Assembly: GCA_021798955.1 (NCBI GenBank)
Contig: JAJZBK010000001.1
Coordinates: forward strand, 217,654 to 281,653
DNA: 64,000 bases
Source of the DNA: Actinomycetes bacterium
Lineage (GTDB): Bacteria > Actinomycetota > Acidimicrobiia > Acidimicrobiales > RAAP-2
Direction: 5' to 3'
Under the pieces are notes generated by a model that was not told where the DNA came from, made no database searches, and saw only the letters and a list, made by a program, of their open reading frames with translations. A program made the translations under genes and the position numbers. Shown here piece by piece: positions 49,653-59,788 of this stretch (its first letter is position 1; every line of letters begins with the position of its first letter).

Positions 49653-52172
49653 ATGGACCTCCGCCGCCCACTACGGGAGCATACAGTGCGATCGCGCCGC
49701 GGTGACGACGGCCGTCCCTCGTCACCGGCCACGGGGATCGGGCGGGCCCTCTCCGCAGGGGTCCTCGTCGTGGGACTGGCGGCGTCGATCTTCGGGGCGG
49801 TGGCCTGGCGCACGTCGGTCCACCACTCGCACCACGTCGCCTTCGTGTCCGATGCCCAGTCGACGGCCGCCACCCTCACCATGGCCCTCCAACGCGATGC
49901 CGACCTGGTCGCCACGGCGCGGGCCGTGGTGGCCGACGACCCCACCATCACCAACGCTGCCTTCGCCCAGTGGTTCGCCACGCTCGGTGCCTCCCGGCGG
50001 TACCCGGGCACCATCGGGTTCGCCTTCGTCGAACGGCTGACCCCTGCCCAACTTCCCTCCTTTGCCGCCACCGTCGCTTCGGACCCTCCCCTCGGAGTAG
50101 CGGTCCCTCGGCCCTTCGCCGTCCAGCCGCCTGGCCAGCGTTCCGCCTACTGCCTCGTGCGCCTGGCGACGGTCCAGCTCTCCCCAGCGTTGACGCCGCG
50201 CATCGACGCCCTCGCCGAGGCGCGCCACGACTTCACCTCCTTCCTCTCACCGACCACCGACGAGTGCGCCAACCCCGCCTTCGAACGGCTGCTCACCCCG
50301 CAGACCCGTGCCGGCTCGCTCACGGTGGGCTCGTTCGTCTCGGTGCTCGACGGCTCGTCGGGGAGCACGGCGGCGTCCCGGGCAGCCATGCGGTCGGCGT
50401 TCGGCAAGCTGTTCCCCATCGAGCTGGTCATCCCGGTCGACACCCCGCCGTCGAGCGGACATCCCGCCCGCCTCCTCGGCTGGATCGGGGGGCTCTTCGA
50501 CGCCAACACCCTGCTCGGCCCCCTGCCCGCCGCGGACCACCTCGCCTTCTCGCTGTCGGTGCCCCTGGCGGGCGGGCGCACGCTCGAAGTCGTCCACGAA
50601 GGCCACCTGGCCGGAAAGGACTACGTCCTCACCGAGCACCTGGCCGCCCAAGGCGGCTGGGTCCTGCGCCTGGCCGGCTCGACCGAGGGGTTCTGGACCT
50701 CGTGGCGCCAGGGGTGGGCGGTGCTCGCCGTCGGGCTCGCCCTCACCGTGCTCTCGGTGGCGCTCGTACGCAACGTGACCCGGGCGCGAGCCATGGCCCT
50801 CGCCCTCGTCGCCGCCACGACAGCCGAGCTGCGCCACCACGAGCTCCACGACCAGCTCACCGGCCTTCCCAACCGGGCGCTCATCCTCGACCGAGCCGAG
50901 CACGCCCTGGCCCGGGCCCGTCGGGACGGCACGCCGGTGGCCCTCTTGTACCTCGACCTCGACGGGTTCAAAGACGTCAACGACACCAACGGCCACGGGG
51001 TGGGCGACTGCGTGCTCGAGGCGGTGGCGGAGCGCTTCACCGAGACGTTGCGCGATGCCGACACCGTCGGACGCCTCGGTGGCGACGAGTTCGTCGTCCT
51101 CCTCGAGGGCGAGGCGGCCGACCACCCGCTTCGCGTGGCCGACCGGCTGCTCGAGGTGTGCCGCCAACCGGTGGTCGTTCCGTCGCTCCCCGGAGTGGAG
51201 CTGACGGTCGGTGCCAGCATCGGGATCGCCGTCGGTGTCCGCGCCGACGCCGGTGACCTGCTGCGCGACGCCGACATCGCCCTCTACCGGGCCAAGGAGA
51301 CCGGCAAGGGCCGGGCTGTCGTCTTCGAGCCGTCCATGCGCGCCGAGGTCCGTCGTCGCGTCGACCTCGACGCCGAGCTCCACCAGGCCCTCACCGAGGA
51401 GCAGTTCTTCGTCGTCTACCAACCGCTCTTCTCCATCGAGACCTTGCAGGTGGAGGGGGCCGAGGCCCTGGTGCGGTGGCGGCACCCCACCCGAGGCGTC
51501 GTGCCCCCGATGGAGTTCATCCCCCGGCTCGAGGACTCGGGGCTCATCACCGACGTCGGGCGGGTCGTCCTGCTCGAAGCGTGCCGCCAGGCCCGACGCT
51601 GGGAGAAGCTCGGTCTTCCGCTCACGATCTCCGTGAACGTGGCCGCGCTCCAGCTCGAGTCACCCGACTTCGTCGCCGAGGTCCTCGACACGCTCGAGCA
51701 CACGGGGGTCGACCCGCGCTCGATCGTCCTCGAGATCACCGAGACCGCACTCATGCACGACTCGGAACGCATCGCCCAGCGGCTCCACTCGCTCCGACTG
51801 GCCGGGTTGCGGGTCGCCATCGACGACTTCGGCACCGGGTACTCCTCCCTCGCCTACCTCCAGCAGTTCCCCGTCGACATCCTGAAGATCGACCGGTCCT
51901 TCGTCGTCAACGCCACCACCAGCGCCGAAGGACGCGTCCTGCTCCACGCCATGGTGCAACTGGGGCGCGCCCTCGGGCTCGAGACGCTGGCAGAAGGCAT
52001 CGAGGACCACTCCCAGCTCGACCTCTTGCGAGCCGAAGGGTGCGAGCTCGGCCAGGGCTTCCTCGTCGCCCGCCCCATGGAGGCCGACGTCGCCGAACGG
52101 TTCCTCGCCGACCGAGTGGTCGACGACCACCATGGTCCCGCAGGACCGAGCGAGGTGCACGCCGCTCCCTGA
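49653..52172 (+). CDS. CHASE-like sensor protein with GGDEF and EAL domains
   Basis: An 839-residue membrane c-di-GMP enzyme. Spans at about 30-50 and 352-374 bracket an extracellular CHASE-like domain ('TIGFAFVERLTPAQLPSFAA'). GGDEF domain (about 405-565): 'RLGGDEFVVLL' intact, with a RxxD I-site (RDAD) 5 residues before it. EAL domain (about 575-825): 'EALVRW', 'AIDDFGTGYSSLAYL', 'KIDRSFV' and 'AEGIED' all retained, so both synthesis and hydrolysis are possible. The flagellar-type promoter suggests control of motility, as with YhjH in enterobacteria (inference). Confidence 0.92.
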   Translation: MDLRRPLREHTVRSRRGDDGRPSSPATGIGRALSAGVLVVGLAASIFGAVAWRTSVHHSHHVAFVSDAQSTAATLTMALQRDADLVATARAVVADDPTITNAAFAQWFATLGASRRYPGTIGFAFVERLTPAQLPSFAATVASDPPLGVAVPRPFAVQPPGQRSAYCLVRLATVQLSPALTPRIDALAEARHDFTSFLSPTTDECANPAFERLLTPQTRAGSLTVGSFVSVLDGSSGSTAASRAAMRSAFGKLFPIELVIPVDTPPSSGHPARLLGWIGGLFDANTLLGPLPAADHLAFSLSVPLAGGRTLEVVHEGHLAGKDYVLTEHLAAQGGWVLRLAGSTEGFWTSWRQGWAVLAVGLALTVLSVALVRNVTRARAMALALVAATTAELRHHELHDQLTGLPNRALILDRAEHALARARRDGTPVALLYLDLDGFKDVNDTNGHGVGDCVLEAVAERFTETLRDADTVGRLGGDEFVVLLEGEAADHPLRVADRLLEVCRQPVVVPSLPGVELTVGASIGIAVGVRADAGDLLRDADIALYRAKETGKGRAVVFEPSMRAEVRRRVDLDAELHQALTEEQFFVVYQPLFSIETLQVEGAEALVRWRHPTRGVVPPMEFIPRLEDSGLITDVGRVVLLEACRQARRWEKLGLPLTISVNVAALQLESPDFVAEVLDTLEHTGVDPRSIVLEITETALMHDSERIAQRLHSLRLAGLRVAIDDFGTGYSSLAYLQQFPVDILKIDRSFVVNATTSAEGRVLLHAMVQLGRALGLETLAEGIEDHSQLDLLRAEGCELGQGFLVARPMEADVAERFLADRVVDDHHGPAGPSEVHAAP

Positions 52173-52270
52173 ACCGCGTCCCTGAACCGCCCGGACTCGG
52201 GTGCCTCACCTGAGCCCCCCCGAGGGCCCGCCGCACCTCGACCGCCCGGATCGGGGTGCGCCGCCCCGGC

Positions 52271-52837
52271 TCAGTACGGGCCGATGCGCTGGTCGGGGCT
52301 GGTGTCGACGAGCACCTGTCCGTGCACCGACACCTGTGCGGTCCACTGGCGACCGTCCCACCACCGGTAGTGGAACCGACCGCTCGGGTCGGGATGCCAC
52401 CCAGGCGGGGGAAGCGGCACGGTCGGTGAGGCGCCCTGCCAGGTCGCGGCGTCCGGACCGTGCGCCCCCGCCGGCGACCTCGGCCCTCCGGCGTCCGAAG
52501 GGCGGGCGGGGCGCGGGTAGGCAGGGAAGTCCGATGCCGCCGGGCGCGCCGCCATGCCGCCCGGCACGCCCGCTCCGTGGGTAGCCGAGAAGGTCGGACC
52601 CGGCAGCCGGCCGCTCCGTCGCATGCGCCGGGTCTCGCTCGACTGGGCGATCAGGTAGAGCACGAGACCGACCACGACGGACAGGAACCACAGGAAGGCC
52701 CACACCGCCGAGGGCAGCCCCCACGGCGTGCGGCCGGTCGTCCGCTTGGTCTGTTCGGACAGCGTGTAGCCGATGAAGGCCCAGACCACCGACAGAACGA
52801 GCAGGAGGACCTCTTCGGCTCCCGTGAGGTGCAGCAC
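52271..52837 (-). CDS. Membrane protein with a C-terminal DUF2510 domain
   Basis: A 188-residue protein with two N-terminal membrane spans (about 8-24 and 43-64) and, after a Pro/Ala-rich linker, the DUF2510 motif 'PPGWHPDPSGRFHYRWWDG' with 'RQWT' near residues 145-170. DUF2510 is common in actinobacterial membrane proteins; its function is unknown. It is convergent with the GGDEF-EAL gene and divergent from the next. Confidence 0.8.
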   Translation of the reverse strand: MLHLTGAEEVLLLVLSVVWAFIGYTLSEQTKRTTGRTPWGLPSAVWAFLWFLSVVVGLVLYLIAQSSETRRMRRSGRLPGPTFSATHGAGVPGGMAARPAASDFPAYPRPARPSDAGGPRSPAGAHGPDAATWQGASPTVPLPPPGWHPDPSGRFHYRWWDGRQWTAQVSVHGQVLVDTSPDQRIGPY

Positions 52838-52998
52838 CGCGCCAGTCTACGCCCACCGGTCGACCGGTCGGCCTCGGCCCGCCGCGACCCCAGGTGGCTC
52901 AAGCCCGTCGGCCGTCTGGTCGATCACCACGGTGGGCCAGCATGCGCCGCTCCTGTGCCCCGTCGAGACGCCACGGCGCAGGAAGGAGGAGCGGACCG

Positions 52999-54834
52999 AT
53001 GCAGTGGCCGACCCAACTGGTGGCACCGGCCGTCGCCACCGTCGCCTCCTTTGGCACCTCCTGGCTGGCCTGGCGGCGGCGCCGCACGACGGGTGCCATC
53101 GCGCTCCTCGTATGCATGGTGGGTGTCGGCCTGTGGTCGGCTTTCTACACCTTGCAGTGGATGCAGACCAGAGCCAGCGCCATGCGGACCTACGACCACC
53201 TCATCTACCTGGGCGTCGTCCTGGTGCCGGTGGGCTGGCTGGCCATCGCCATCGCCGTCACCAGGGGGAGGCAGTGGTTCACCCCGCGACGCGTGGCCCT
53301 TCTCGCCGTCGAGCCCGTCCTCGTCCAAGTGGCGATCTGGCTCCCGTCGCTCGACCACCTGTTCTTCGCGCAGCAGTTCCCCCAGGGCTCCGGCCCCGTG
53401 TCGCTGCACCTCCGGTTCGGCATCCTGTTCTGGGTGCACTCGCTGTACAGCTACGTCCTCATCGTCACCGGCTTCGTGCTGCTGGCACGGGCACGGCGCC
53501 GCGCCGGCAGGGCGCTCCGCCGCCAGAGCAAGACCATGCTGTTCGCCTGCGCCTTCCCCTTCGTCGCCAACTTCGTCTCCATCACCGGGGCATCCGGCCG
53601 AGGCTCGTGGCTGCGCGACTACGACCTCACCCCGGTGGGCTTCGCCCTGACCGGACTGCTGGTCGCCTGGGCCCTCTTCGGGCAGCACCTGTTCGACCTG
53701 GTGCCGGTCGCCCGCAGCCTGGTGGTCGACACGATCGGCGACGGCGTGCTGGTGACCGACGCGACCGGGCAGGTCACCGACGCCAACCCGGCCTTCGAAC
53801 GGCTCCTCGACCTGGTCGACCCCACCGGCGTCCGGCCCGTCGTGGGCGCCGGCGTCCTCGAGGTCCTCCGACGGTGGCCCGACGAGGTCCGCGACCTGGC
53901 GACGGCGACGCCCGGCTCCGTCGATCCGGCCGCACCGGCCGCACCGGCCGCACCGGCCGCACCGGCCGCACCGGCCGCACCGGCCGCACCGGCCGCACCG
54001 GCCGCACCGGCCGACAGCGCGTGCCACCTCTCCGTCGAGACCGCGGAGGGCCGCCGCGACCTCGACGCCCGGCGCAGCGCCATTCGCGACCGACGCGGCC
54101 GCACGATCGGTTGGCTCGTGGTCTTCCACGACAGCACAAACCGTCTCGCCGACCAACGCGCGCTGGTGGCAGCCAACGAGCGCCTCCGCGCCGAGATCGC
54201 CACCGTCGAATCGCTCCGTCGCGAGGTCGAGGACCTCGCCGTGCACGATCCCCTCACCGGCCTCTACAACCGGCGCTTCCTCGATACCGTCTTCGGGCCC
54301 GAGCTGGACCGCAGCAGGCGCCACGGCTACCCGCTGAGTGTCGTCTTCTTCGATCTCGACAACTTCAAGGCGCTGAACGACACCTACGGGCACGCCGCCG
54401 GCGATGCCGTCCTCACCGCCGTCGGCACGACCCTCCAGGCCAGCGTCCGCAGCAGCGATGTCGCCTGCCGCTTCGGTGGTGAGGAGTTCGTCGTCCTGCT
54501 CTCTCACGCCGGTGACGCCCAGGCCACCCAGTGGGCCGAGGCGTGGCGACAGAAGGTCGAGGCGCTTACCGTCGACACGGCGGGCACCCCCGGTACGTCA
54601 GGTGCCCACCTCCACGTCACGGTGTCGGCCGGCCTGGCCACCGCCCCGCTGGATGGGCACGACCCGACCCAGCTGCTCGCCGCAGCCGATGCGGCCCTCT
54701 ACCGCGCCAAGCGCGCCGGAAGGAACTGCGTGCGGACAGCCCGGGCGATAGGGTCCGGTCAGGCGACCCCGGCCGCCTTGAAGGACGGCGCATCCTCGCT
54801 GTCGACCCCGCCGGCCGAGGTGGCGAGCCAGTAG
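52999..54834 (+). CDS. Membrane diguanylate cyclase: 7TM sensor, PAS-like and GGDEF domains
   Basis: A 611-residue protein from an ATG with GGAAGGAGGAG upstream. Residues ~1-235 form about seven membrane spans, the histidine-kinase-type N-terminal 7TM sensor. A PAS-like domain starts near 245 ('GVLVTDATGQVTDANPAFERL'), interrupted by an Ala-Ala-Pro tract at 311-337. The C-terminal GGDEF (about 420-570) has 'RFGGEEFVVLL' and a RSSD I-site, so it is a likely active cyclase. Its 3' end overlaps the converging repeat-protein gene by 76 bp. Confidence 0.9.
   Translation: MQWPTQLVAPAVATVASFGTSWLAWRRRRTTGAIALLVCMVGVGLWSAFYTLQWMQTRASAMRTYDHLIYLGVVLVPVGWLAIAIAVTRGRQWFTPRRVALLAVEPVLVQVAIWLPSLDHLFFAQQFPQGSGPVSLHLRFGILFWVHSLYSYVLIVTGFVLLARARRRAGRALRRQSKTMLFACAFPFVANFVSITGASGRGSWLRDYDLTPVGFALTGLLVAWALFGQHLFDLVPVARSLVVDTIGDGVLVTDATGQVTDANPAFERLLDLVDPTGVRPVVGAGVLEVLRRWPDEVRDLATATPGSVDPAAPAAPAAPAAPAAPAAPAAPAAPAAPADSACHLSVETAEGRRDLDARRSAIRDRRGRTIGWLVVFHDSTNRLADQRALVAANERLRAEIATVESLRREVEDLAVHDPLTGLYNRRFLDTVFGPELDRSRRHGYPLSVVFFDLDNFKALNDTYGHAAGDAVLTAVGTTLQASVRSSDVACRFGGEEFVVLLSHAGDAQATQWAEAWRQKVEALTVDTAGTPGTSGAHLHVTVSAGLATAPLDGHDPTQLLAAADAALYRAKRAGRNCVRTARAIGSGQATPAALKDGASSLSTPPAEVASQ
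53929..54009 (+). repeat. Nine tandem 9-bp repeats coding (AAP)n
   Basis: Unit GCCGCACCG repeated nine times without a mismatch, in frame, inside the PAS-like region of the diguanylate cyclase. Perfect identity suggests ongoing slippage; the period keeps the frame. Confidence 0.92.
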
Positions 54835-55646
54835 CCCCCACCGGGGGCGGCCGCCATGCCGACGATGGGCTGGTTCAACGGGTGGCCGCCCATCGAGCCG
54901 TAGAAGTGGGCATCCCCGAAGGAGAAGATGCCGCCGTCAGAGGCCACCTCCCAGTAGCCCCCTCCGTTCGGGGCGGCCGCCATGCCGACGACCGGTTGGT
55001 TCAGGGGGTGGCCCCCCATCGACCCGTAGAACTGGGCGTTGCCGAAAGCGAAGATGCCGCCGTCGGAGGCCACCTCCCAGTAGCCCCTTCCATCGGGGGT
55101 GGCTGCCATGCCGACGATGGGCTGGTTCAAGGGGTGGCCCCCCATCGAGCCGTAGAAGGGGGCATCCCCGAAGGAGAAGATGCCGCCGTCGGAGGCCACC
55201 TCCCAGTAGCCCCTTCCATCGGGGGTGGCTGCCATGCCGACGATGGGCTGGTTCAAGGGGTGACCCCCCATCGAGCCGTAGAACTGGGCATCCCCGAAGG
55301 AGAAGATGCCGCCGTCAGAGGCCACCTCCCAGTAGCCGCCCCCACCGGGGACGGCCGCCAGGGCAACGACGGGAGCATCGAGCACCGGTGCTCCGGCAAA
55401 GGGAAGCCCGCTCGACCCTCCTCCACTCGGTCGGGCAGGCCCGCCTCCAGCGGGGGCCCCGACCTCGACGGGGGGTGGCGTCGTGGTGGCAGCGGCAGCG
55501 GTCCCCGCTCCGGTGGTGGCCACCGTCGCCGCCAGGCCGGCGGCCACCACCACCGAAGCGAGGAGTCGACCTCCGTTCCACTCGACGGGAGGCCGGCTCA
55601 GCCGGTGCACCCCCCGCTCGAGAAGCGACTCCGTTCGTCGGCCCAT
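54759..55646 (-). CDS. Secreted repeat protein with 42-residue '[19 protein letters not shown]' units
   Basis: A 295-residue protein. A signal peptide is likely at about residues 24-53 (hydrophobic 'LLASVVVAAGLAATVATTGA' then AxA). After a Gly/Pro linker come four full and one partial 42-residue repeats beginning 'GYWEVASDGGIFSFGDA' and ending 'HPLNQPIVGMAA'. Such repeats are common in Acidimicrobiia cell-surface proteins and look like beta-propeller blades; function unknown. A decayed unit also occurs at 40865-40972. Confidence 0.85.
   Translation of the reverse strand: MGRRTESLLERGVHRLSRPPVEWNGGRLLASVVVAAGLAATVATTGAGTAAAATTTPPPVEVGAPAGGGPARPSGGGSSGLPFAGAPVLDAPVVALAAVPGGGGYWEVASDGGIFSFGDAQFYGSMGGHPLNQPIVGMAATPDGRGYWEVASDGGIFSFGDAPFYGSMGGHPLNQPIVGMAATPDGRGYWEVASDGGIFAFGNAQFYGSMGGHPLNQPVVGMAAAPNGGGYWEVASDGGIFSFGDAHFYGSMGGHPLNQPIVGMAAAPGGGYWLATSAGGVDSEDAPSFKAAGVA
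54834..55337 (-). repeat. Four 126-bp direct repeats in the repeat-protein gene
   Basis: The 126-bp (42-codon) unit recurs with very high nucleotide identity; for example CCACCTCCCAGTAG is found at exact 126-bp spacing (about 54944, 55070, 55196, 55322). High identity implies recent duplication or conversion between units. Confidence 0.9.
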
Positions 55647-55767
55647 ACCCGCCAGCGCCCCCTGGTCTGCCCGAAACCGGGCACCGCCCGTTCCCTCTCG
55701 TCTGGCTCCGAGTGTAGTGAGAGGCGACAGGTGGACCCGGGCTTACCGGCAGGTGCGCTTGGCGCCC

Positions 55768-57168
55768 TCAGTGGTGGAACGCGCTCCGCTTGGCGTCCTC
55801 CGGTCGCCGACCACTCGCTCGCTGGCCGAGCTCGTCGACGACGGCGCCGAGGTCGGCGACCAGGAGCTCGGCCAGGTTGCGGCTGAACCCGTTGCGGACG
55901 ACGACGCGCAGCACCGAGACGTCCTCCAGGCCCTCGGGCATGGCGTAGGCGGGCACCAGCCACCCATGACCACGCAAGGCGTCGGAGACGTCGTACACCG
56001 AAAAGCGGTCCTCGCCGTCGGCGACCCTGAACGCCACGACCGGCAGCTCGGAGCCATCGGAGACCAGCGTGAAGGGCCCGAGGCCAGCCACTTCGCCGGC
56101 CAGCCACTTCGCCGTAGCGCGGCATGCCTGTTGGACCCGGGTGAACCCGTCGGCGCCGAGGCGGACGAAGTTGTAGTACTGGGCGACGATCTGCGCACCG
56201 GGTCGGGAGAAGTTGAGGCCGAAGGTGGGCATCGAGCCCCCGAGGTAGTCCACGTCGAAGACCAGCTCGCCGGGGAGGGCGTCCGCCGACCGCCACACCG
56301 CCCAGCCCACGCCGGGATAGACGAGCCCGTACTTGTGCCCCGACGTGTTGATCGACTGGACGCGCTCGACCCGGAAGTCCCACACCAGGTCGGGATCGAG
56401 GAACGGGGCGACGAAGCCACCTGACGCCGCGTCCACGTGCAAGGGAACGTCGACGCCGGTGGTGGTCTGGAGCTCGTCGAGGGCGGCGGCGATGTCGGCC
56501 ACCGGCTCGAAGGTGCCGTCGAAGGTGGAGCCGAGGACGGCGACGACCCCGATGGTGCGCTCGTCACAGTGGGCAGCCGCACCCTCGGGGCTCAGATGAG
56601 TGCACGAGGCATCGACCGAGACGAGCCGGGCCTCCACGTCCCAGTACCGGCAGAACTTCTCCCAGCACACCTGCACGTTCGCTCCCATGACCAGGTTCGG
56701 CCGGTCGGCTGGCAGCCCCGCTGCCGTGCGACGGGCCCGCCAGCGGTGCAGGAGAGCCAGGCCGCCCAGCATGCACGCCTCGCTCGAGCCCGTCGTCGAG
56801 GTGCCGGTCGCCTCCTCGGCGTCGGTGGCATGCCACAGGTCGGCGAGCATGGCCACGCACCGCTGCTCGAGCTCGGCCGTCTGGGGGTACTCGTCCTTGT
56901 CGACCATGTTCTTGTCGGAGCACTCGTCGATGAGGGCGCGCGCCTGCGGCTCCATCCAGGTGGTCACGAACGTGGCCAGGTTGAGCCGGGCGTTGCCGTC
57001 CAGCATGAGCTCGTCGTGGACGATCTGGTAGGCGGTGTCCGGATCCATGCCACCGACTGGGAGGCGGTACCGGGGAAGTTCGGCGGTCTCGCCGTCACGG
57101 GAGAACTGGGGGCGGAACCCGACGGTGGCCGACGCGCGGTCGGCTCGGACGTTTCGATGGAGCGCCAT
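55768..57168 (-). CDS. gadB: Glutamate decarboxylase
   Basis: PLP enzyme converting glutamate to GABA with proton consumption, 466 residues. 'FVTTWMEPQARALIDECSDKN', 'TGSSEACMLGGLALLHRW' and the PLP lysine in 'SINTSGHKYGLVYPGVGW' (split here as SGHKYGL) are diagnostic of the GadB family. No GadC-type antiporter is adjacent. It may serve acid resistance, which would fit an acid-tolerant actinobacterium, but that is inference. Confidence 0.95.
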   Translation of the reverse strand: MALHRNVRADRASATVGFRPQFSRDGETAELPRYRLPVGGMDPDTAYQIVHDELMLDGNARLNLATFVTTWMEPQARALIDECSDKNMVDKDEYPQTAELEQRCVAMLADLWHATDAEEATGTSTTGSSEACMLGGLALLHRWRARRTAAGLPADRPNLVMGANVQVCWEKFCRYWDVEARLVSVDASCTHLSPEGAAAHCDERTIGVVAVLGSTFDGTFEPVADIAAALDELQTTTGVDVPLHVDAASGGFVAPFLDPDLVWDFRVERVQSINTSGHKYGLVYPGVGWAVWRSADALPGELVFDVDYLGGSMPTFGLNFSRPGAQIVAQYYNFVRLGADGFTRVQQACRATAKWLAGEVAGLGPFTLVSDGSELPVVAFRVADGEDRFSVYDVSDALRGHGWLVPAYAMPEGLEDVSVLRVVVRNGFSRNLAELLVADLGAVVDELGQRASGRRPEDAKRSAFHH

Positions 57169-57310
57169 GAGCGGAGGCTAGCCCGGCACCCCCGCCAGAC
57201 CTCGGCGCCACCGCCAGGCGCGTTGTCCCCGGTTGCCGGTCCCGGTGGGGGTGCGGTGTACGCTCGACCGATGAACCCTGCTCCGCGCCAGCACGCCGTC
57301 CGAGCTGCCG

Positions 57311-58897
57311 ATGGGTGAGCCGCTCCGCCCGGCACACGGCCCCGTCCTCGTCGTCGACTACGGCGCGCAGTATGCCCAGCTGATCGCCCGTCGTATCCGC
57401 GAAGCAGGCGTCTACAGCGAGATCGTCCCCCACACGATGCCCGTCCCCGACCTCCTCGGCCGGGCCCCGTCGGCCATCGTCCTCTCCGGCGGCCCGGCCA
57501 GCGTGTACGCCGAGGGGGCACCGCGACCGGACCCTGCCCTGTTTGCCGCCGGCGTGCCCGTCCTCGGCATCTGCTACGGCTTCCAGGTGATGGCAGCCGC
57601 CCTCGGCGGCGTCGTCGAACGCACCGGGGGCTCCGAGTTCGGACGGACGCCCGTCGAAGTTGCCGCCGGTACCCAATTGCTCACGGACGTGCCCGACCGC
57701 CATCACGTCTGGATGTCACACCGCGACGCGGTGACCGGCCTGCCGCCGGGGTTCCGCGTCGTCGCCTCGACACCCGGCGCTGCCATCGCCGCCTTCGAAC
57801 AGCCGGACGCCCGCCTCTACGGCGTCCAGTGGCACCCCGAGGTTGCCCACACCGAGCACGGCCAGGAGGTGCTCGCCCGGTTCCTCCACGACGCGGCAGG
57901 CATCGACGCGACGTGGACGACCGAGTCGATCATCGACGAGGCGGTCACGTCGATCGCCGAGCAGGTGGGCGGTCGCCACGTGCTGTGCGCGCTCTCCGGC
58001 GGGGTCGACTCCGCCGTCGCCGCCGCGCTCGTCCACCGGGCGGTGGGCTCTCAGCTCACTTGTGTCTTCGTGGACCACGGCTTCCTGAGGGCCGGCGAGG
58101 TCGCCCAGGTCGAACGCGACTTCGTCCGAGCCACCGGGGTCAGCCTCGTCTCGGTCGACGCCCGCCGACGCTTCCTCGACGCCCTCGACGCCCTCGACGA
58201 CCCTGCCGACCCCGAGGCCAAGCGCAAGGCCATCGGGCGCGAGTTCATCCGGGTCTTCGAGGAGACGGCAACCCGCATCATCCGCGACCAGGGGCACACG
58301 GGGGAGATCGAGCTGCTCGTCCAGGGGACGCTCTACCCCGACGTCGTCGAGTCCGGGGGCGGCGACGGCACCTCAGTGATCAAGACCCACCACAACGTAG
58401 GCGGGCTTCCCGAGGACCTGTCCTTCGAGCTCGTCGAACCACTGCGCAAGTTGTTCAAGGACGAGGTCCGAGCCGTCGGGCTCGAGCTCGGGCTCCCCGA
58501 GGAGCTGGTGTGGCGCCAACCGTTCCCCGGTCCCGGGCTCGCCATCCGCATCCTCGGCCGAGTCACCGAGGAACGGCTTGCCGTCCTCCGTCGGGCCGAT
58601 GCCATCGTGCGCGAGGAGCTGACAGCGGCAGGCGTCGACCGAACCGTCTGGCAGTGCCCGGTGGTCCTCCTCGCCGACGTGCGCTCGGTGGGCGTCCAGG
58701 GCGACGGCCGCACCTACGGCCATCCGATCGTGCTCCGTCCCGTCAGCAGCGAGGACGCCATGACCGCAGACTGGTCCCGTCTCCCCGACGACCTCCTCGC
58801 CCGCATCTCGAACCGGGTCACCAACGAGGTCGACGAGGTCAACCGCGTCGTGCTCGACATCACCAGCAAGCCTCCCGGCACCATCGAGTGGGAGTGA
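57311..58897 (+). CDS. guaA: GuaA, GMP synthase (glutamine-hydrolysing)
   Basis: Final step of GMP synthesis from XMP. 528 residues, full length. The amidotransferase domain has Cys in '[13 protein letters not shown]' and His/Glu in '[13 protein letters not shown]'. The ATP-pyrophosphatase P-loop is '[16 protein letters not shown]'. The C-terminal dimerisation domain ends 'KPPGTIEWE', as in all GuaA. It starts 140 bp from the divergent gadB. Confidence 0.97.
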   Translation: MGEPLRPAHGPVLVVDYGAQYAQLIARRIREAGVYSEIVPHTMPVPDLLGRAPSAIVLSGGPASVYAEGAPRPDPALFAAGVPVLGICYGFQVMAAALGGVVERTGGSEFGRTPVEVAAGTQLLTDVPDRHHVWMSHRDAVTGLPPGFRVVASTPGAAIAAFEQPDARLYGVQWHPEVAHTEHGQEVLARFLHDAAGIDATWTTESIIDEAVTSIAEQVGGRHVLCALSGGVDSAVAAALVHRAVGSQLTCVFVDHGFLRAGEVAQVERDFVRATGVSLVSVDARRRFLDALDALDDPADPEAKRKAIGREFIRVFEETATRIIRDQGHTGEIELLVQGTLYPDVVESGGGDGTSVIKTHHNVGGLPEDLSFELVEPLRKLFKDEVRAVGLELGLPEELVWRQPFPGPGLAIRILGRVTEERLAVLRRADAIVREELTAAGVDRTVWQCPVVLLADVRSVGVQGDGRTYGHPIVLRPVSSEDAMTADWSRLPDDLLARISNRVTNEVDEVNRVVLDITSKPPGTIEWE

Positions 58898-59013
58898 CGA
58901 CGCCGCACGTGACGCCCGCCGCAGCGTCAGGGGGCCCGCGCTCACGCACCGGGCCCCCTGACTGCGGTACTGCGGTCGAGGACAGCGGCCCCGGCTGGCC
59001 AGGGCGCGCCGGG

Positions 59014-59625
59014 TCAGCCGATCTGGAGCCCCTGTGCCGCCGTGAACCGCTCGGCGACGTCCGCCCAGTTGACGATGTTCCACAGTGCACTGATGAAGTC
59101 GGCCTTCACGTTCTTGTACTGCAGGTAGAAGGCGTGCTCCCAGACGTCGAACACCAGGAGCGGCACCGATCCGTTGCCGATGTTCCCCTGGTGGTCGTAG
59201 ACCTGCTCGACGACCAGCCGCTTGCCGAGCGGCTCCCAGGCAAGCACGCCCCACCCCGAGCCCTGCACGGTGGTGGAGGCCTGGGTCATCTGGGCACGGA
59301 AGGCATCGAACGAGCCGAAGTGCTCGTCGATCGCCGAGCCGAGCGCCCCGTCGGGCTTGTCGCCTCCGTCGGGCGAGAGGTTCCGCCAGAAGATGGAGTG
59401 CAGCACGTGACCCGAGATGTTGAAGGCGAGCGTCTTCTCGAGGCCGACGATGGCACCGTACTCTCCCTTGTCACGCGCCTCTGCCAGCTTGTCGAGCGTC
59501 GTGTTGGCACCGGCGACGTAGCCGGCGTGGTGCTTGCCGTGGTGCAGCTCGATGATCTCGCCCGAGTAGTGCGGCTCCAAGGCACCCGGGTCGTAGGGCA
59601 GGTCGGGCAGGACGTACGCAGCCAT
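59014..59625 (-). CDS. sodA: Superoxide dismutase, Fe/Mn type
   Basis: A 203-residue enzyme from the ATG at 59625 with GAGGAG 5 nt upstream. Metal ligands: His in '[14 protein letters not shown]', His in '[12 protein letters not shown]', Asp and His in '[15 protein letters not shown]'. The Gln in '[11 protein letters not shown]' rather than in the GGHxxH region cannot fix Fe versus Mn. It is cytoplasmic, with no signal peptide. Confidence 0.96.
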   Translation of the reverse strand: MAAYVLPDLPYDPGALEPHYSGEIIELHHGKHHAGYVAGANTTLDKLAEARDKGEYGAIVGLEKTLAFNISGHVLHSIFWRNLSPDGGDKPDGALGSAIDEHFGSFDAFRAQMTQASTTVQGSGWGVLAWEPLGKRLVVEQVYDHQGNIGNGSVPLLVFDVWEHAFYLQYKNVKADFISALWNIVNWADVAERFTAAQGLQIG

Positions 59626-59788
59626 CGTCACTCCTCTTCGTAGCTCTCGATGCTTCTTCGGGTTGCTCGGCCCAGCGTAGTGGGGTCGGCTCCCGAGACA
59701 GACGGCGCGCCGCCGCCCCGGCAGCTGCGGCCACAGACGGCTCCCCGACGCGCACGGACCGCTGCCCGGCGCCAAGGTGCCTGACGGG

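Noticed and set aside
53929..54009. Possible CRISPR-like array from the 9-bp GCCGCACCG repeats
   Set aside because: The units are contiguous with no spacers and code for Ala-Ala-Pro in frame; it is a coding microsatellite.
54834..55337. Possible CRISPR from the 126-bp periodic repeats
   Set aside because: The unit is too long, there are no unique spacers, and the whole period is a coding 42-residue repeat.
57307..57314. GCCGATGG at the guaA start as a sigma-28 -10
   Set aside because: It overlaps the ATG itself, so the transcript would start inside the gene; guaA is a housekeeping function.
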